From contig JAPPLF010000108.1 of assembly GCA_028874215.1 (NCBI GenBank), positions 98,562 through 162,561 of the forward strand: a stretch of DNA of 64,000 bases, in the 5' to 3' direction. A model generated the notes under the pieces. The model saw only the letters and a program-made list of their open reading frames with translations. It was not told where the DNA came from and made no database searches. The number at the start of each line of letters is the position of its first letter. Within the stretch, counting starts at the first letter, position 1. The stretch comes from Acidobacteriota bacterium. GTDB lineage: Bacteria > Acidobacteriota > UBA6911 > RPQK01 > JAJDTT01. The position numbers and the translations under genes are program-made. Below are positions 54,578 through 63,950 of the stretch, one piece after another.

Positions 54578-55408
54578 ATGGAGAGGACGGACGGCAGCGC
54601 AGCCGAAAAAGCCCGGCGCGGATCAGGATTGAATTCGAACCGGAGAACTCCGGCGTTCATTGCAAGACGCGAGTTTCTCGGACGGAGTCTGATGGCGGGC
54701 GGGGCTGCCGCCGCCGGAGTTCGGGCGCGCCGGATGGTGGCCGCACCGGCTCCGGTCAGGGTCCTTTGCTGGTCGGAGCGAACGGAGCCCCAGGACGTCT
54801 ACCCGGAGGGAATCAGCGGGGCCATCGCCCGGCACCTCCATACCCTTCCTGATGTGAAGGTCCGAACCGCCTCCATTCAAGATCCGGACCAGGGGCTCGC
54901 CTCGTCGGATCTGGACGGAACGGACGTTCTGATCTGGTGGGGACACAAGAAGCACAAGGAGGTCCTCTTCGACCGCGTCGCCGACGTGGTGGCCCGGGTG
55001 CGGGCCGGCCGGCTGGGATTCATCGGGCTGCACTCGGCCCACTGGTCCAAGATGTTCAAGAGCATCCTGGAATGCACCGGGAACCTCGGGGGCTGGAGGC
55101 ACGAAGCCGGCCCCGAACGCCTGAAGGTGGTGGCTCCGTCGCATCCCGTCGCCCGGGGCATTTCGGACTTCACCATCCCCGAAACGGAGATGTACGACGA
55201 GCCCTTCGACGTGCCTCCGCCGGAGAAAACGGTTTTCTTCAGCTATTGGAAGACCGGGGAGCAATTTCGCAGCGGATGCGTCTGGACGGTGGGAAAGGGG
55301 AGGGTCTTCTATTTTCGTCCCGGGCATGAGACCGACCCGGTCTATTTCCATAAGGAGCCGCTTCAGGTGGTGGCCAACGCCGTCGGGTGGTGCGCCCGCC
55401 GGACCTGA
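54578..55408 (+). CDS. ThuA-like protein, Tat-exported
   Basis: A 276-residue protein with a class I glutamine-amidotransferase-like fold of the trehalose-utilization (ThuA) type: VRVLCWSERTEPQ, LIWWGHKKHKEVLF, GFIGLHSAHWSKMF and the late YWKTGEQFRSGCVW. The Tat signal (ARREFLGRSLMAGG) is preceded by about 28 residues if the ATG at 54578 is used; an in-frame TTG at 54629 would give a shorter signal. ThuA proteins act with Gfo/Idh/MocA enzymes on 3-keto sugars in known systems, and this one sits next to such genes. Confidence 0.78.
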   Translation: MERTDGSAAEKARRGSGLNSNRRTPAFIARREFLGRSLMAGGAAAAGVRARRMVAAPAPVRVLCWSERTEPQDVYPEGISGAIARHLHTLPDVKVRTASIQDPDQGLASSDLDGTDVLIWWGHKKHKEVLFDRVADVVARVRAGRLGFIGLHSAHWSKMFKSILECTGNLGGWRHEAGPERLKVVAPSHPVARGISDFTIPETEMYDEPFDVPPPEKTVFFSYWKTGEQFRSGCVWTVGKGRVFYFRPGHETDPVYFHKEPLQVVANAVGWCARRT

Positions 55409-55488
55409 GGACAGGCTTTTGGTCCGGGCTTCGAAGCGTCGCTTGAGGCGAATGCCCGATTGAATTCGGCGGGCATTGGAGGAAGAAC

Positions 55489-56658
55489 ATGGAATCGTGG
55501 AAACGGAAGCTGAGGATGGGGATGGTCGGAGGCGGCCAAGGCGCCTTCATCGGGGGTGTTCACCGCATGGCCGCCGTTCTGGACCAGCAGGTGGAGCTGG
55601 TGGCGGGCTGCTTTTCTCGAGATCCCGAGAATACCCGGATCACGGGAGAGCAGTTGTACGCGGACCCCGCCCGCTGCTACGGCACCTACCAGGAGATGGC
55701 GGCCCGGGAGTCGGTGTTGCCGGCGGACGAGCGGATCGACTTCGTCAGCATCGTGACCCCCAACGCCTCCCATTTCCACATCTCCAAGACATTTCTGGAG
55801 GCGGGCATCCACGTCGTGTGCGACAAACCCATGACCTACTCGCTGGCGGAGGCGGAAGATCTGTGCCGGCTGGTGGAGCGGACGGGCCTGGTCTTCGCCC
55901 TGACCCACAACTACACGGGACACCCGCTGATCCGGCACGCCCGGCAACTGTTCCGGTCCGGCGGGATGGGCACGGTCCGCAAGGTCATCGTCGAGTACCT
56001 GCAGGATTTCCTCTCGGTCCCCCACGAGAAGCTGGGGCAAAAGCAGGCCTCGTGGCGGGTGGACCCGGCCCAGGCCGGCGCGGGCGGCACTCTGGGCGAT
56101 TTGGGAGTCCACTGTCTGAACCTGCTGGAATACGTGACCGGGGATCCGGTGACCTCGATCTGCGCCGACACGAGCCATTTTCTTCCGGACCGGACTCTGG
56201 ACGAGGACGCCAATATCCTTTTGAGGCTCAGGGGAGGCGGCAAGGGCGTCTTGACCATCAGTCAGATCGCCACCGGCGAGGAGAATGGGTTGCGTCTCAG
56301 AGTGTACGCGTCGGAGGGGGCCGTCCTCTGGGCCCAGGAGGACCCGAACCAGATGCAGTTCTATCGATATGGCGAGCCCCGGCAAACTCTGACCCGCGGG
56401 CGCGGCGAGTACCTGGACGAAGCGGCCGGAGCCGTGACCCGAATCCCGCCGGGCCATCCCGAGGGGTACCTGGAGGCCTTCGCCACCATCTACTGCGGCG
56501 CCGTCGATGCCATCCGGCGGCACCTGGACGGTGCGCCGCTGACGCCTCGGGAGTACGGCTTTCCCAACGTCTATGATGGCCGCCGGGGACTGGAGTTCAT
56601 CGAGAAGGCGGTGGAGTCCAGCGGCCGCGGCGCGGTCTGGGTGGAGATGTCCCAGTGA
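55489..56658 (+). CDS. Cytoplasmic Gfo/Idh/MocA oxidoreductase, copy 3
   Basis: A 389-residue sugar oxidoreductase-like protein without a signal peptide. The Rossmann motif is MGMVGGGQGAFIGG and the catalytic motif VVCDKPMTYS (Asp-Lys-Pro). Central GDLGVHCLNLLEYV carries the His of the family's second region. A ribosome-binding GGAGGAAG is just upstream of the ATG at 55489. Its stop overlaps the start of the double-DUF1080 gene (GTGA). It is the only one of the four copies that appears to stay in the cytoplasm. Confidence 0.9.
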   Translation: MESWKRKLRMGMVGGGQGAFIGGVHRMAAVLDQQVELVAGCFSRDPENTRITGEQLYADPARCYGTYQEMAARESVLPADERIDFVSIVTPNASHFHISKTFLEAGIHVVCDKPMTYSLAEAEDLCRLVERTGLVFALTHNYTGHPLIRHARQLFRSGGMGTVRKVIVEYLQDFLSVPHEKLGQKQASWRVDPAQAGAGGTLGDLGVHCLNLLEYVTGDPVTSICADTSHFLPDRTLDEDANILLRLRGGGKGVLTISQIATGEENGLRLRVYASEGAVLWAQEDPNQMQFYRYGEPRQTLTRGRGEYLDEAAGAVTRIPPGHPEGYLEAFATIYCGAVDAIRRHLDGAPLTPREYGFPNVYDGRRGLEFIEKAVESSGRGAVWVEMSQ

Positions 56659-57920
56659 GGAAAACTCTGGTTTCCGGATTGCTGGGCCTGTTGCTTGGCC
56701 TACCGTCCTCTCCGGCCTTGCGCGCCGGAGACCCCGAACCGGGCTTCGTCTCCCTTTTCAACGGCCGGGACCTGACCGGTTGGAGGACGATCAGGCAGCG
56801 GAATCAGGGATGGCTGGTTCGGGACGGCCTCTTGATCTGCCCCGAAGGCGAGGGGGCCAAACTCCTCACGGAGAAGGAATACTCCGACTTCATCCTCCGT
56901 TTCGAGTTCAAGCTGACGCCGGGAGGCAACAACGGAGTGGGTGTCCGGACTCCCCTGGACGGACACGCTTCCATCGACGGGATGGAAATCCAGATTCTGG
57001 ACAACACGGCGCCGAAGTATGCCGGGATCCAGCCCTATCAGGCGCATGGATCGGTCTATGGCCTGATACCGGCTCGCCGCGGCGCGTTGGCGCCGGTGGG
57101 GGAATGGAACCGGCAGGAGATCGCGCTCCTGGGCCGCCGGGTAAAGGTCACGCTCAATGGAACCGTGATCGTCAGCGCCGACCTGAATGACATCCGGGAC
57201 GCCGAGGCGCTGCAAAGGCATCCGGGAGTGATGCGCTCCCGAGGGCACGTGGGTCTGCTGGGCCATTCCACTCACGTGGAGTTTCGCAACGTCCGCATCA
57301 AGGACCTGGGGGGAGAACAGCCGGACAATCTGGCTCCCGAGGGGTTCCAGGCCCTGTTCAACGGCATGGACCTGGAGGGCTGGAAGGGCCTGGTGGCCGA
57401 TCCCAGGAAACGGGCCGCCATGGATCCGGCGGAGCTGGCGGCGGCCCAGCGCGAAGCCGATGTCAAAATGCGGAAGCATTGGAGGGTCCAAGACGGTGTC
57501 CTGCTCTTCGACGGGAAGGGCGACAGCCTCTGCAGCCGCCAGGACTTCAGGGACTTCGAGCTGTGGGTCGACTGGAAGATCGAGCCCGAGGGGGACAGCG
57601 GCATTTACCTGCGGGGGAGTCCCCAGATTCAGATCTGGACGGACCCCGAGGGATCAGGCGCCATCTGGAACAACAAGACCAACCCGTCCAAGCCCAAGTT
57701 GGCGGCCGACAATCCGGTGGGGGATTGGAACCAGTTCCGGATCCTCATGACCGGCGAGAAGGTAACCGTCTGGCTCAACCATCGCCTGGTGGTTCACAAG
57801 ACCGTCATGGAAAACTACTGGGAGCGGGACAAGCCCATCTATCCCACGGGCGCCATCGAGCTCCAGGCCCACGGGAACCCCCTCTACTTCAAGAACGTCT
57901 ACGTCCGCCGGATCGACTGA
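56655..57920 (+). CDS. Secreted protein with two DUF1080 (3-keto-glycoside hydrolase/lyase-type) domains
   Basis: A 421-residue protein starting at GTG 56655, with a signal peptide (RKTLVSGLLGLLLGL). It has two concanavalin-like DUF1080 domains, at about residues 30-215 (SLFNGRDLTGW) and 230-420 (ALFNGMDLEGW). DUF1080 proteins act on 3-keto glycosides as hydrolases or lyases. Domain 1 shows GGNNGVGVRTP and domain 2 GDSGIYLRGS, the conserved loop. The gene overlaps the upstream oxidoreductase by four bases, which links oxidation and cleavage of the sugar. Its stop is 2 bases from the convergent DUF4202 gene. Confidence 0.88.
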   Translation: MRKTLVSGLLGLLLGLPSSPALRAGDPEPGFVSLFNGRDLTGWRTIRQRNQGWLVRDGLLICPEGEGAKLLTEKEYSDFILRFEFKLTPGGNNGVGVRTPLDGHASIDGMEIQILDNTAPKYAGIQPYQAHGSVYGLIPARRGALAPVGEWNRQEIALLGRRVKVTLNGTVIVSADLNDIRDAEALQRHPGVMRSRGHVGLLGHSTHVEFRNVRIKDLGGEQPDNLAPEGFQALFNGMDLEGWKGLVADPRKRAAMDPAELAAAQREADVKMRKHWRVQDGVLLFDGKGDSLCSRQDFRDFELWVDWKIEPEGDSGIYLRGSPQIQIWTDPEGSGAIWNNKTNPSKPKLAADNPVGDWNQFRILMTGEKVTVWLNHRLVVHKTVMENYWERDKPIYPTGAIELQAHGNPLYFKNVYVRRID

Positions 57921-57922
57921 AA

Positions 57923-58528
57923 TCAGGGTTCGGGCGCCACGGCGTCCCAAACCAGGGCGTGTAGGGATTCCGGCAGCGATCCGGCCACCGCCAGGGCGGC
58001 CTCACGCCCCTGCGGGGACATCTTCCGCCAGGTCTTTTGAAGGATGTCGGCCAGCTTGGCTTCGTCGTGCATCCGGGAGAATGCCTCGAACTCGTTCTCC
58101 AGGAAGACCAGGCAGACGGCGTCCTCCAGAAGCTGTGACTCGGGGTCCAGCTTGAGGCGCAGTTTCCTGAGCAGGGCCTGGACCCGTCCGATGGTGACCT
58201 CGTCGTATCCTGCCTCGCCGAGTATGCGTCCCGCCTCCTGGGCGTGGTACCGGGAGAGAGTCTTCCGCCAACGTTTGTATCCGGCTCGTCCCAGTGGATA
58301 CCGGTCGCGGGGAATGGTCCAGCGGCGGAGGTGTTGGCAATGGGCCGCCAACAACAGAGCCTCCGACGCCTCCGGCTGCAACCGGCGGACCCAAGTCACC
58401 AGCCGGCGGTGGTAGTGGACCGACCAGGCGACTTGTTCATCTTCCGTCTCCACCGTGACCGGATCTTCACAGTGCGCCGCCTGGAATCGGGCGACGGCCA
58501 ATTGAAATCGGGAGTCTTGGGCAGGCAT
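57923..58528 (-). CDS. DUF4202 protein
   Basis: A 201-residue cytoplasmic helical protein that looks like the DUF4202 family: early HYHRRLVTWVRRL, AAHCQHLRRWTIPRD, GYKRWRKTLSRYHA and late KTWRKMSPQGREAAL. Scattered His and Asp residues might bind a metal as in an HD-like fold, but this is inference. It converges with the DUF1080 gene and lies 87 bases downstream of the D-galactonate-dehydratase-like gene. Its function is unknown. Confidence 0.7.
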   Translation of the reverse strand: MPAQDSRFQLAVARFQAAHCEDPVTVETEDEQVAWSVHYHRRLVTWVRRLQPEASEALLLAAHCQHLRRWTIPRDRYPLGRAGYKRWRKTLSRYHAQEAGRILGEAGYDEVTIGRVQALLRKLRLKLDPESQLLEDAVCLVFLENEFEAFSRMHDEAKLADILQKTWRKMSPQGREAALAVAGSLPESLHALVWDAVAPEP

Positions 58529-58615
58529 TGCCCGATGACTATATCAGGCTCGCCTTCTCCTTCATCGAGGGGTGCAAATCCGCGCCCGGGCAGGCACTTC
58601 TGTCCGGATGCCGCC

Positions 58616-59842
58616 TCAATATGACACCAGGTGAGGCCGGAGGGCATCCTCGTCGAACTCCACCCCCAGACCGGGACGGTCGGGCACCAGCAGGGCTCCG
58701 TCCTGAAGGACCATGGGGTCCTTGAGGACGCCGTTGCGCCAGGGAATTTGGCTGGGGGCGATCCACTCCAGGATGAGCGGATTGGGAATGGCGGCCAGGA
58801 CATGGGCGGCGGCCATGGTCCCGACCGGTCCCTTGGTGTTGTGCGGCGCGATGGAGACCTGGTGGGTTTCGGCCAGTGCGCAGACTTTCTTCATCTCCGT
58901 GATGCCGCCGACGTAAACGGGGTCGGGCTGCGCCACGTCGACGGCGCCGGCCCGGAAGAAGTCGTTGAAACGGTGCTTGCTGGTCAGGCGCTCGGAACCC
59001 GCGATTGGGGTCAGGGTTCCCTGCCGTACCTGTGCGTATCCGGCGGGATCTTCGGGGATGGTCGGTTCTTCCAGAAACAGCAGGCGATAGGGTTCCAGAA
59101 GACGGGCGACCTCCAGCGCGGCCCCGGGAGCGAAGGCGGCATGGGGATCGTCCATCAGCAGCACCTCTTCGCCCAGGGTCCGGCGAAGGGCGGCGTAGCG
59201 CCGGTCGATGTTCCTCAACTCCTGCCGGCTGATCCCGGGGCCGCGGGCCTCCTGGATGGTGATGCCCGACTTGAGCGCCTTGAAGCCTTCGTCCAGGACC
59301 CTCTGGGCGTGGGCCGCCAGCGTGTCCTCATTCCCCCCTCCGAAGTGGGAGTAGACGGGAATCCGGGCGGAGCGGGGACCGCCCAGAAGCGTGCAGACCG
59401 GGGCGCCCAGGGCCTTTCCCTTCAGGTCCCAGAGCGCCTGGTCGATGCCGCTGATGGCGCTGGTGAAGATGATTCCTCCGGTTCGATAGGCGGTGCCGCC
59501 GCCGGAGTAGAGATCCCGGTAGATGCTCTCGATGTCGAGAGCGTCCCGGCCCAGGATGTACGGTTTCAGTTCTTCGACCATGCGGGCGACCACGGTCTCC
59601 TTCCGGCTGTAGGTCGCCTCGCCGATGCCGGTGAGGCCTTCCGCGGTGTGGACCCGCACGTGGGTCCACTTGCGGCCGCAGTCCGACTGGACCAGTTGAA
59701 CGCTGACGTCCCGGATCGGCATGGAGACGCCGGACTCGGCCGTTGAGGCCCGGCCGGGAGCCGCGCCGGAGGCCCGCTGGCCCAACCCCCACAGGCCGGA
59801 CCCGAATCCGGCAGTCTGCATCAGAAACTGTCTTCGGTTCAT
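58616..59842 (-). CDS. Tat-exported enolase-superfamily sugar-acid dehydratase-like protein
   Basis: A 408-residue protein with a Tat signal (NRRQFLMQTAGF, residues 2-13). The active-site order fits sugar-acid dehydratases of the DgoD type: the loop KALKSG near residue 190, Asp231-x-x-His234, Glu258 or Glu259, Glu284 in AGSERL, Asp307 and His334 in IAPHNTKG. These residues bind Mg2+ and take a proton from the sugar acid. Such enzymes are normally cytoplasmic, so the Tat signal is unusual. The start is ATG 59842; an in-frame start seven codons upstream is less likely. Confidence 0.87.
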   Translation of the reverse strand: MNRRQFLMQTAGFGSGLWGLGQRASGAAPGRASTAESGVSMPIRDVSVQLVQSDCGRKWTHVRVHTAEGLTGIGEATYSRKETVVARMVEELKPYILGRDALDIESIYRDLYSGGGTAYRTGGIIFTSAISGIDQALWDLKGKALGAPVCTLLGGPRSARIPVYSHFGGGNEDTLAAHAQRVLDEGFKALKSGITIQEARGPGISRQELRNIDRRYAALRRTLGEEVLLMDDPHAAFAPGAALEVARLLEPYRLLFLEEPTIPEDPAGYAQVRQGTLTPIAGSERLTSKHRFNDFFRAGAVDVAQPDPVYVGGITEMKKVCALAETHQVSIAPHNTKGPVGTMAAAHVLAAIPNPLILEWIAPSQIPWRNGVLKDPMVLQDGALLVPDRPGLGVEFDEDALRPHLVSY

Positions 59843-59893
59843 GGTGGAAGTCTCTCCGGCCAATCGGTCAATGCCCGACGCCTCCAGCCGGGG

Positions 59894-61600
59894 TCACGAC
59901 GGTTCGATACGGTCGGCCCCCTCGATCCCCTCGGGACGGGCAAAGCTCCGGTACCGGGTCCGGATCTCCACGCCGCTGACGAAGCGGGTCCAGCTCGCCG
60001 TCGGCGTCAATCTCCGGGCCAGGATCTCGACCCTGTTCTCCCCCTGTCTCAGCAGTTCCGGATCCAGCTTGGTCCGAAGCCAGTGGGCGGCAAACCCGGA
60101 CGGCGCCTCGATGGGCCGGCGCAGCCGGACCGGAATTCGAAGCGCGCGTTCATCCGTCACCTCGAAGCGCTCCCAGGGCAGAAGACGTCCGTTGAGGCGG
60201 ATCCGGATCTCGTCCTCGACCGAGAAGTTCTGGAGCCGGAGCGTGAGCCGGGGTTTCCTCAACTCGCCGTCGTTCGCCGCTTCCTCCAGATCGTCGGCGA
60301 CCTGAAGCGTCAATCCGGCCCACTCGCCCTCCTTCAGTGCGAGCGGAAGCCTCCGGCCAGGCGGAGGATCGGTAAAGGTTCCGGCCCCTTCCGCCGGCTG
60401 GAGAAAATACCGCTTGCTCTCTCGCCGGTAGGTTTCCGGATAGGCCATCTCCCGGAGGATCTGATGCTCCTTTCGCGCCAGTGGCCAGCGCAGGTAGCCG
60501 AGATAGAGGCCGTTCGCACCCTGCGACCTGAGGGACTGTCCCAGGGCTCGATACATTTCGATGGTGGGGCGGGGCGTCCGTTCGTCGTAGACTCTCAAAG
60601 GAGGACGGACGTAGACTCCCGCCCGGCCGCCAGCCGCGTCAACCATCCAGCCCACGTCCACGGCCGGCTCGAAAAGTTGGTCCGAGACCTGGCCCACCAC
60701 CAGGTCCACGTCCCCTTGCCGAAGCCAGGTTTCGACATCCAGCCCGACCTTGAGGTTCTCTTCCTTCCGGTGGAACACCCGCGCGCTCACGGTGATGGCC
60801 CGATTCCGGCTGCGGCCCACCCCGTCGGCCAGCTCCCGGACCTGGCGCACGAAGCGGTTCATGACGGGGAGGTTCTTTTCCACGTCCCGCTTCTTGAAGT
60901 AGGCGGAGAAGAACATGAAGTCCAACTCGATCCCGTCGGCGCGATAGTCCTTCAGAACCTCCCGGACCATGGCCAGCTTGTCTTCCCGGACGCTGTTCAA
61001 CGAAAAGTCATAGCAGTACTCGAAACTCGGATGCCTCGGGTCCGGCTCGCCGATGCAGACCGACCTCCCCTGTTTCCACTTGAGCCACCCACAGCGCTGG
61101 GAGCCGGGCCGGTTCCCGTCCTGAAGCTTCAAGCTGGGAAGAACCGGCAGACTTTCCTCGCGTCCCCGGCGGATCACCTCGCGCAACTGGTCCGTCCCCA
61201 ACTTCCTGGCGTCCCGCACCATGCACATGATTCGCCAGTCGATGATGTGTTCCCAGGTCTGCTTCTCCTGTCCCACGACGCGCCCGACCCTGCTGTCGTG
61301 GAAATACACGTCGCCGTAGCCCAACCCCAGGACCAGCATTCCCACCCCGGTCCCCAACACCTCGTCCACCGGACGCTGGAGCTGAAACCGGCTCACCGGG
61401 GGATCGATTCGCTTGGCGTGGAAGTGGTGGGCGTCGTTGTAGTAGATGAGGCGGGGCAGCTTCCGTTTCCCGCCATCCACTTGGGGCGCGGCCTCACGTT
61501 CCGGCGGTCCCGCGGAGGGCCGTCGCGACGCCGCCAGCGAAGAGGCCGCGACGCCGGGTCCGACGCCCACGAATCGTCTCCGGGTCCAGTTCGGTTTCAT
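59894..61600 (-). CDS. Tat-exported TIM-barrel glycosidase-like protein
   Basis: A 568-residue protein with a Tat signal (WTRRRFVGVGPGV). Residues about 45-400 contain elements of a glycosyl-hydrolase-like TIM barrel, such as LVLGLGYGDVYFHD, ELDFMFFSAYF and ITVSARVFHRKE. The Asp/Glu in GIELDFMFF could be the catalytic acids but this is uncertain. The C-terminal 150 residues are a beta-rich domain. It lies 30 bases from the oxidoreductase at 62920 and 51 bases from the dehydratase-like gene, so these three are probably one operon. Confidence 0.68.
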   Translation of the reverse strand: MKPNWTRRRFVGVGPGVAASSLAASRRPSAGPPEREAAPQVDGGKRKLPRLIYYNDAHHFHAKRIDPPVSRFQLQRPVDEVLGTGVGMLVLGLGYGDVYFHDSRVGRVVGQEKQTWEHIIDWRIMCMVRDARKLGTDQLREVIRRGREESLPVLPSLKLQDGNRPGSQRCGWLKWKQGRSVCIGEPDPRHPSFEYCYDFSLNSVREDKLAMVREVLKDYRADGIELDFMFFSAYFKKRDVEKNLPVMNRFVRQVRELADGVGRSRNRAITVSARVFHRKEENLKVGLDVETWLRQGDVDLVVGQVSDQLFEPAVDVGWMVDAAGGRAGVYVRPPLRVYDERTPRPTIEMYRALGQSLRSQGANGLYLGYLRWPLARKEHQILREMAYPETYRRESKRYFLQPAEGAGTFTDPPPGRRLPLALKEGEWAGLTLQVADDLEEAANDGELRKPRLTLRLQNFSVEDEIRIRLNGRLLPWERFEVTDERALRIPVRLRRPIEAPSGFAAHWLRTKLDPELLRQGENRVEILARRLTPTASWTRFVSGVEIRTRYRSFARPEGIEGADRIEPS

Positions 61601-61630
61601 GATCTCGGGACTGCTGTCCGTAGGATCCCG

Positions 61631-62920
61631 CTATCCCTGAGGATCCCGTTTCCAGCCCTCCATCTGCTCCCGGTACCACTCTTCCCCGTGCACTTCCTTC
61701 TTGTTGAGATACCGGCTGATGTGAGGAAGGATCTTCAGTTCCCGGTCCCGAACCGGAAGCCGGACGGGAGCGTAGCCCTGACGGTGTGACTGGCGCAGGG
61801 CAATGCCCAATTCCAGGGCCAGCCGCAGGTCGTCACCGCTGGTTCGCGGCGGGATTCCCTGTTCCAGGGCGTCCACCAATGACTGGATTCCGGCCATCTG
61901 ACGTGTTCCGGGATGCCGCCACCCCTCGTCGTCATAGACCCGGCGCCCGAGTCCCGAATCGGGGTACAGTTCCTGGATCTCCTCGAGGCTGTCCCGCCGC
62001 CGGGGATCCTTGGCGCTGGCCTTCATCCGGAAGAGGCGAAACGTATACCAGTCGCTCACGAAGACCCCTTTGCTGCAGAGCACCTCGATCCCCATGCGCG
62101 CCACCCGCTGGTTGTGAATAAAGCACTCAATGCCGTTGCTGAAGCGGACGGTTCCGCCCATGCCCTGGTCCTGGTCGCTGAAGGGGTCGCCTCGGGTCCA
62201 GCCGCATACCCACTCCACGGGCGCATCCCGGGCGAACAGCCTCATGACGCTCAGCCCCTGGCACCCGCCCCCGGAGATCTCGTTGGTGGATTGATAGAGG
62301 TTCAGACCGCGGACTTCTCCCAGTTCCCCGGATTCCAGGGCGTCTCGAGCTTGCCAGAACTGGGGAAAGTTTCGGTACATGTCGCCGCCGGCGAAGACGA
62401 TTCCCTTTCTCTTGCAGGCTTCGACCATCTCGTCCGCCTGCCGGAGGCTCGCGGATATGGGCTTCTCGCAGTAAATCGCCTTGACCGGGAACCCGGTGCA
62501 TCCCAGAACCACGCCGGGATTGGCTTTTACCGGAAGGATCGGGGAGACGATGTCCACCTTCTCCCGGGCCAGCATCTCCCGGTAGTCCTTGTAACCCGGA
62601 ACGCCGAACCTTCTGGTGAACAGTTCCAGGTTCGCCGGGTCGATATCGGCGGCGGCCACCACCTCGGTCCGGGGGTGGAGCACATAGCCCCTGGCATAGC
62701 CGGTCCCCTTCCGGCCGCATCCCACGATGGCGGCCCGGTACGGGGACCGCGCCGCAGGCGCAACAGCCTCGACGGAGGCCTCTTGAGAGGCGACCGCGAA
62801 CAGGGAGACTCCTCCGGCCCGGAGAAATTCACGCCGGTTCTGACCCGAAACCTCCCGGAATAAGGTCTTGACGGGTTGAGAACCGGTTCCGCCAACGACT
62901 GAGAAATCTTTCGGCCTCAT
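61631..62920 (-). CDS. Tat-exported Gfo/Idh/MocA oxidoreductase, copy 4
   Basis: A 429-residue protein with a Tat motif (NRREFLRAGG, about residues 28-37) after a longer leader. The nucleotide motif is AAIVGCGRKGTGYARG and the catalytic segment IYCEKPISAS (Glu-Lys-Pro). The C-terminal half has the usual beta-sheet dimer fold. It is the first gene of the minus-strand trio with the TIM-barrel and dehydratase-like genes. The substrate is not known. Confidence 0.88.
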   Translation of the reverse strand: MRPKDFSVVGGTGSQPVKTLFREVSGQNRREFLRAGGVSLFAVASQEASVEAVAPAARSPYRAAIVGCGRKGTGYARGYVLHPRTEVVAAADIDPANLELFTRRFGVPGYKDYREMLAREKVDIVSPILPVKANPGVVLGCTGFPVKAIYCEKPISASLRQADEMVEACKRKGIVFAGGDMYRNFPQFWQARDALESGELGEVRGLNLYQSTNEISGGGCQGLSVMRLFARDAPVEWVCGWTRGDPFSDQDQGMGGTVRFSNGIECFIHNQRVARMGIEVLCSKGVFVSDWYTFRLFRMKASAKDPRRRDSLEEIQELYPDSGLGRRVYDDEGWRHPGTRQMAGIQSLVDALEQGIPPRTSGDDLRLALELGIALRQSHRQGYAPVRLPVRDRELKILPHISRYLNKKEVHGEEWYREQMEGWKRDPQG

Positions 62921-63102
62921 CGATGCACTCCGTGTTGGATCAATCCCTCGCCGTAACGTCTGGAAATCGATGCCGGACTGGAAATCCCGGCTGGTTCAAG
63001 AGAGTACCCATGGGCCTGGCCTGTTGGCAAATCGCGGGGTGCGGGCTGTGGCGCGATTCTGGAGAACGGCCGGACTATGCCTGCGGAAACGGCGGATGCG
63101 GT

Positions 63103-63903
63103 TCAGGGAGATTTCTTGAGTGCCTGAAGGGCGAGGGGCGTGATCAATCGAGCCGTCAGGGCCGGCGAAAGGCGGTTCAAGCCGATTATCAACCGGCCCA
63201 GCCCGGTCAGATGCACTTCCCGGCGCCGCCGGCGAACCGAATCCACAATGGTTCGAGCTACGGATTTCGAGGTCGCCGGCCGGAACAGCGTCAGGGCGGG
63301 CGTGGCACTTGCGGCGAGTCGAGCCACCTTGTGAAACTCTGTCTCCGTCAGGCCGGGACAGATGAGGCTGACCCCGACGCCGCTCCCTCTCAGCTCACCC
63401 CATAGTGACTCGGCCAGGGCCGCTTGCGCGAACTTGGTCACGCAGTATGCCGAAAAATAGGGCATGGCCCTTCTGCCCACCACACTGCTCACCAGGACGA
63501 TATGCCCGCTACCTTGCTGGAGCAGCCCGGGAAGGGCGGAATGGATGGTCTCGTAACCGGACTGGAAATTGACCTGCCAGATGCGGGCCACCTCTTCAGG
63601 CGGAACCTCACCGACCGGACCCACGATGCCGTAGCCGGCGTTGGCCACGACTACGTCCAGACCCTGCAGGGTCCGCCGGCATTCGCCAACGATCTCCGTC
63701 CCGCGGCCCGGCCGGCTCAGATCGTGGGAGGCCCAGACGGCCCTTCGCGCGCCCCTGCGGAGGCACTCGTGGGCCACCTGCTCCAATCGCCCGCTCCGGC
63801 GAGCCACCAGGAAGAGTTCACAGGATTGAGCGGCGAATGCGTAGGCGGTGGCTTCCCCGATACCGGACGACGCCCCGGTAATAAGGACTTTCCCGCCCTT
63901 CAT
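63103..63903 (-). CDS. Short-chain dehydrogenase/reductase
   Basis: A 266-residue classical SDR. The cofactor motif is TGASSGIGEA, with NAGYG and the catalytic Tyr-x3-Lys (SAYCVTKFA) following, and a Ser in VSSVVG. The C-terminal hydrophobic and basic stretch, near residues 230-266, may associate with a membrane. The ATG at 63903 is used; a TTG just upstream is also in frame. It is 182 bases from the oxidoreductase at 62920 and transcribed the same way. The substrate is unknown. Confidence 0.9.
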   Translation of the reverse strand: MKGGKVLITGASSGIGEATAYAFAAQSCELFLVARRSGRLEQVAHECLRRGARRAVWASHDLSRPGRGTEIVGECRRTLQGLDVVVANAGYGIVGPVGEVPPEEVARIWQVNFQSGYETIHSALPGLLQQGSGHIVLVSSVVGRRAMPYFSAYCVTKFAQAALAESLWGELRGSGVGVSLICPGLTETEFHKVARLAASATPALTLFRPATSKSVARTIVDSVRRRRREVHLTGLGRLIIGLNRLSPALTARLITPLALQALKKSP

Positions 63904-63950
63904 CAATCAGCCCGGTATTGGTCGCCGGGGGCGATGTGAAATGCGGGCCG

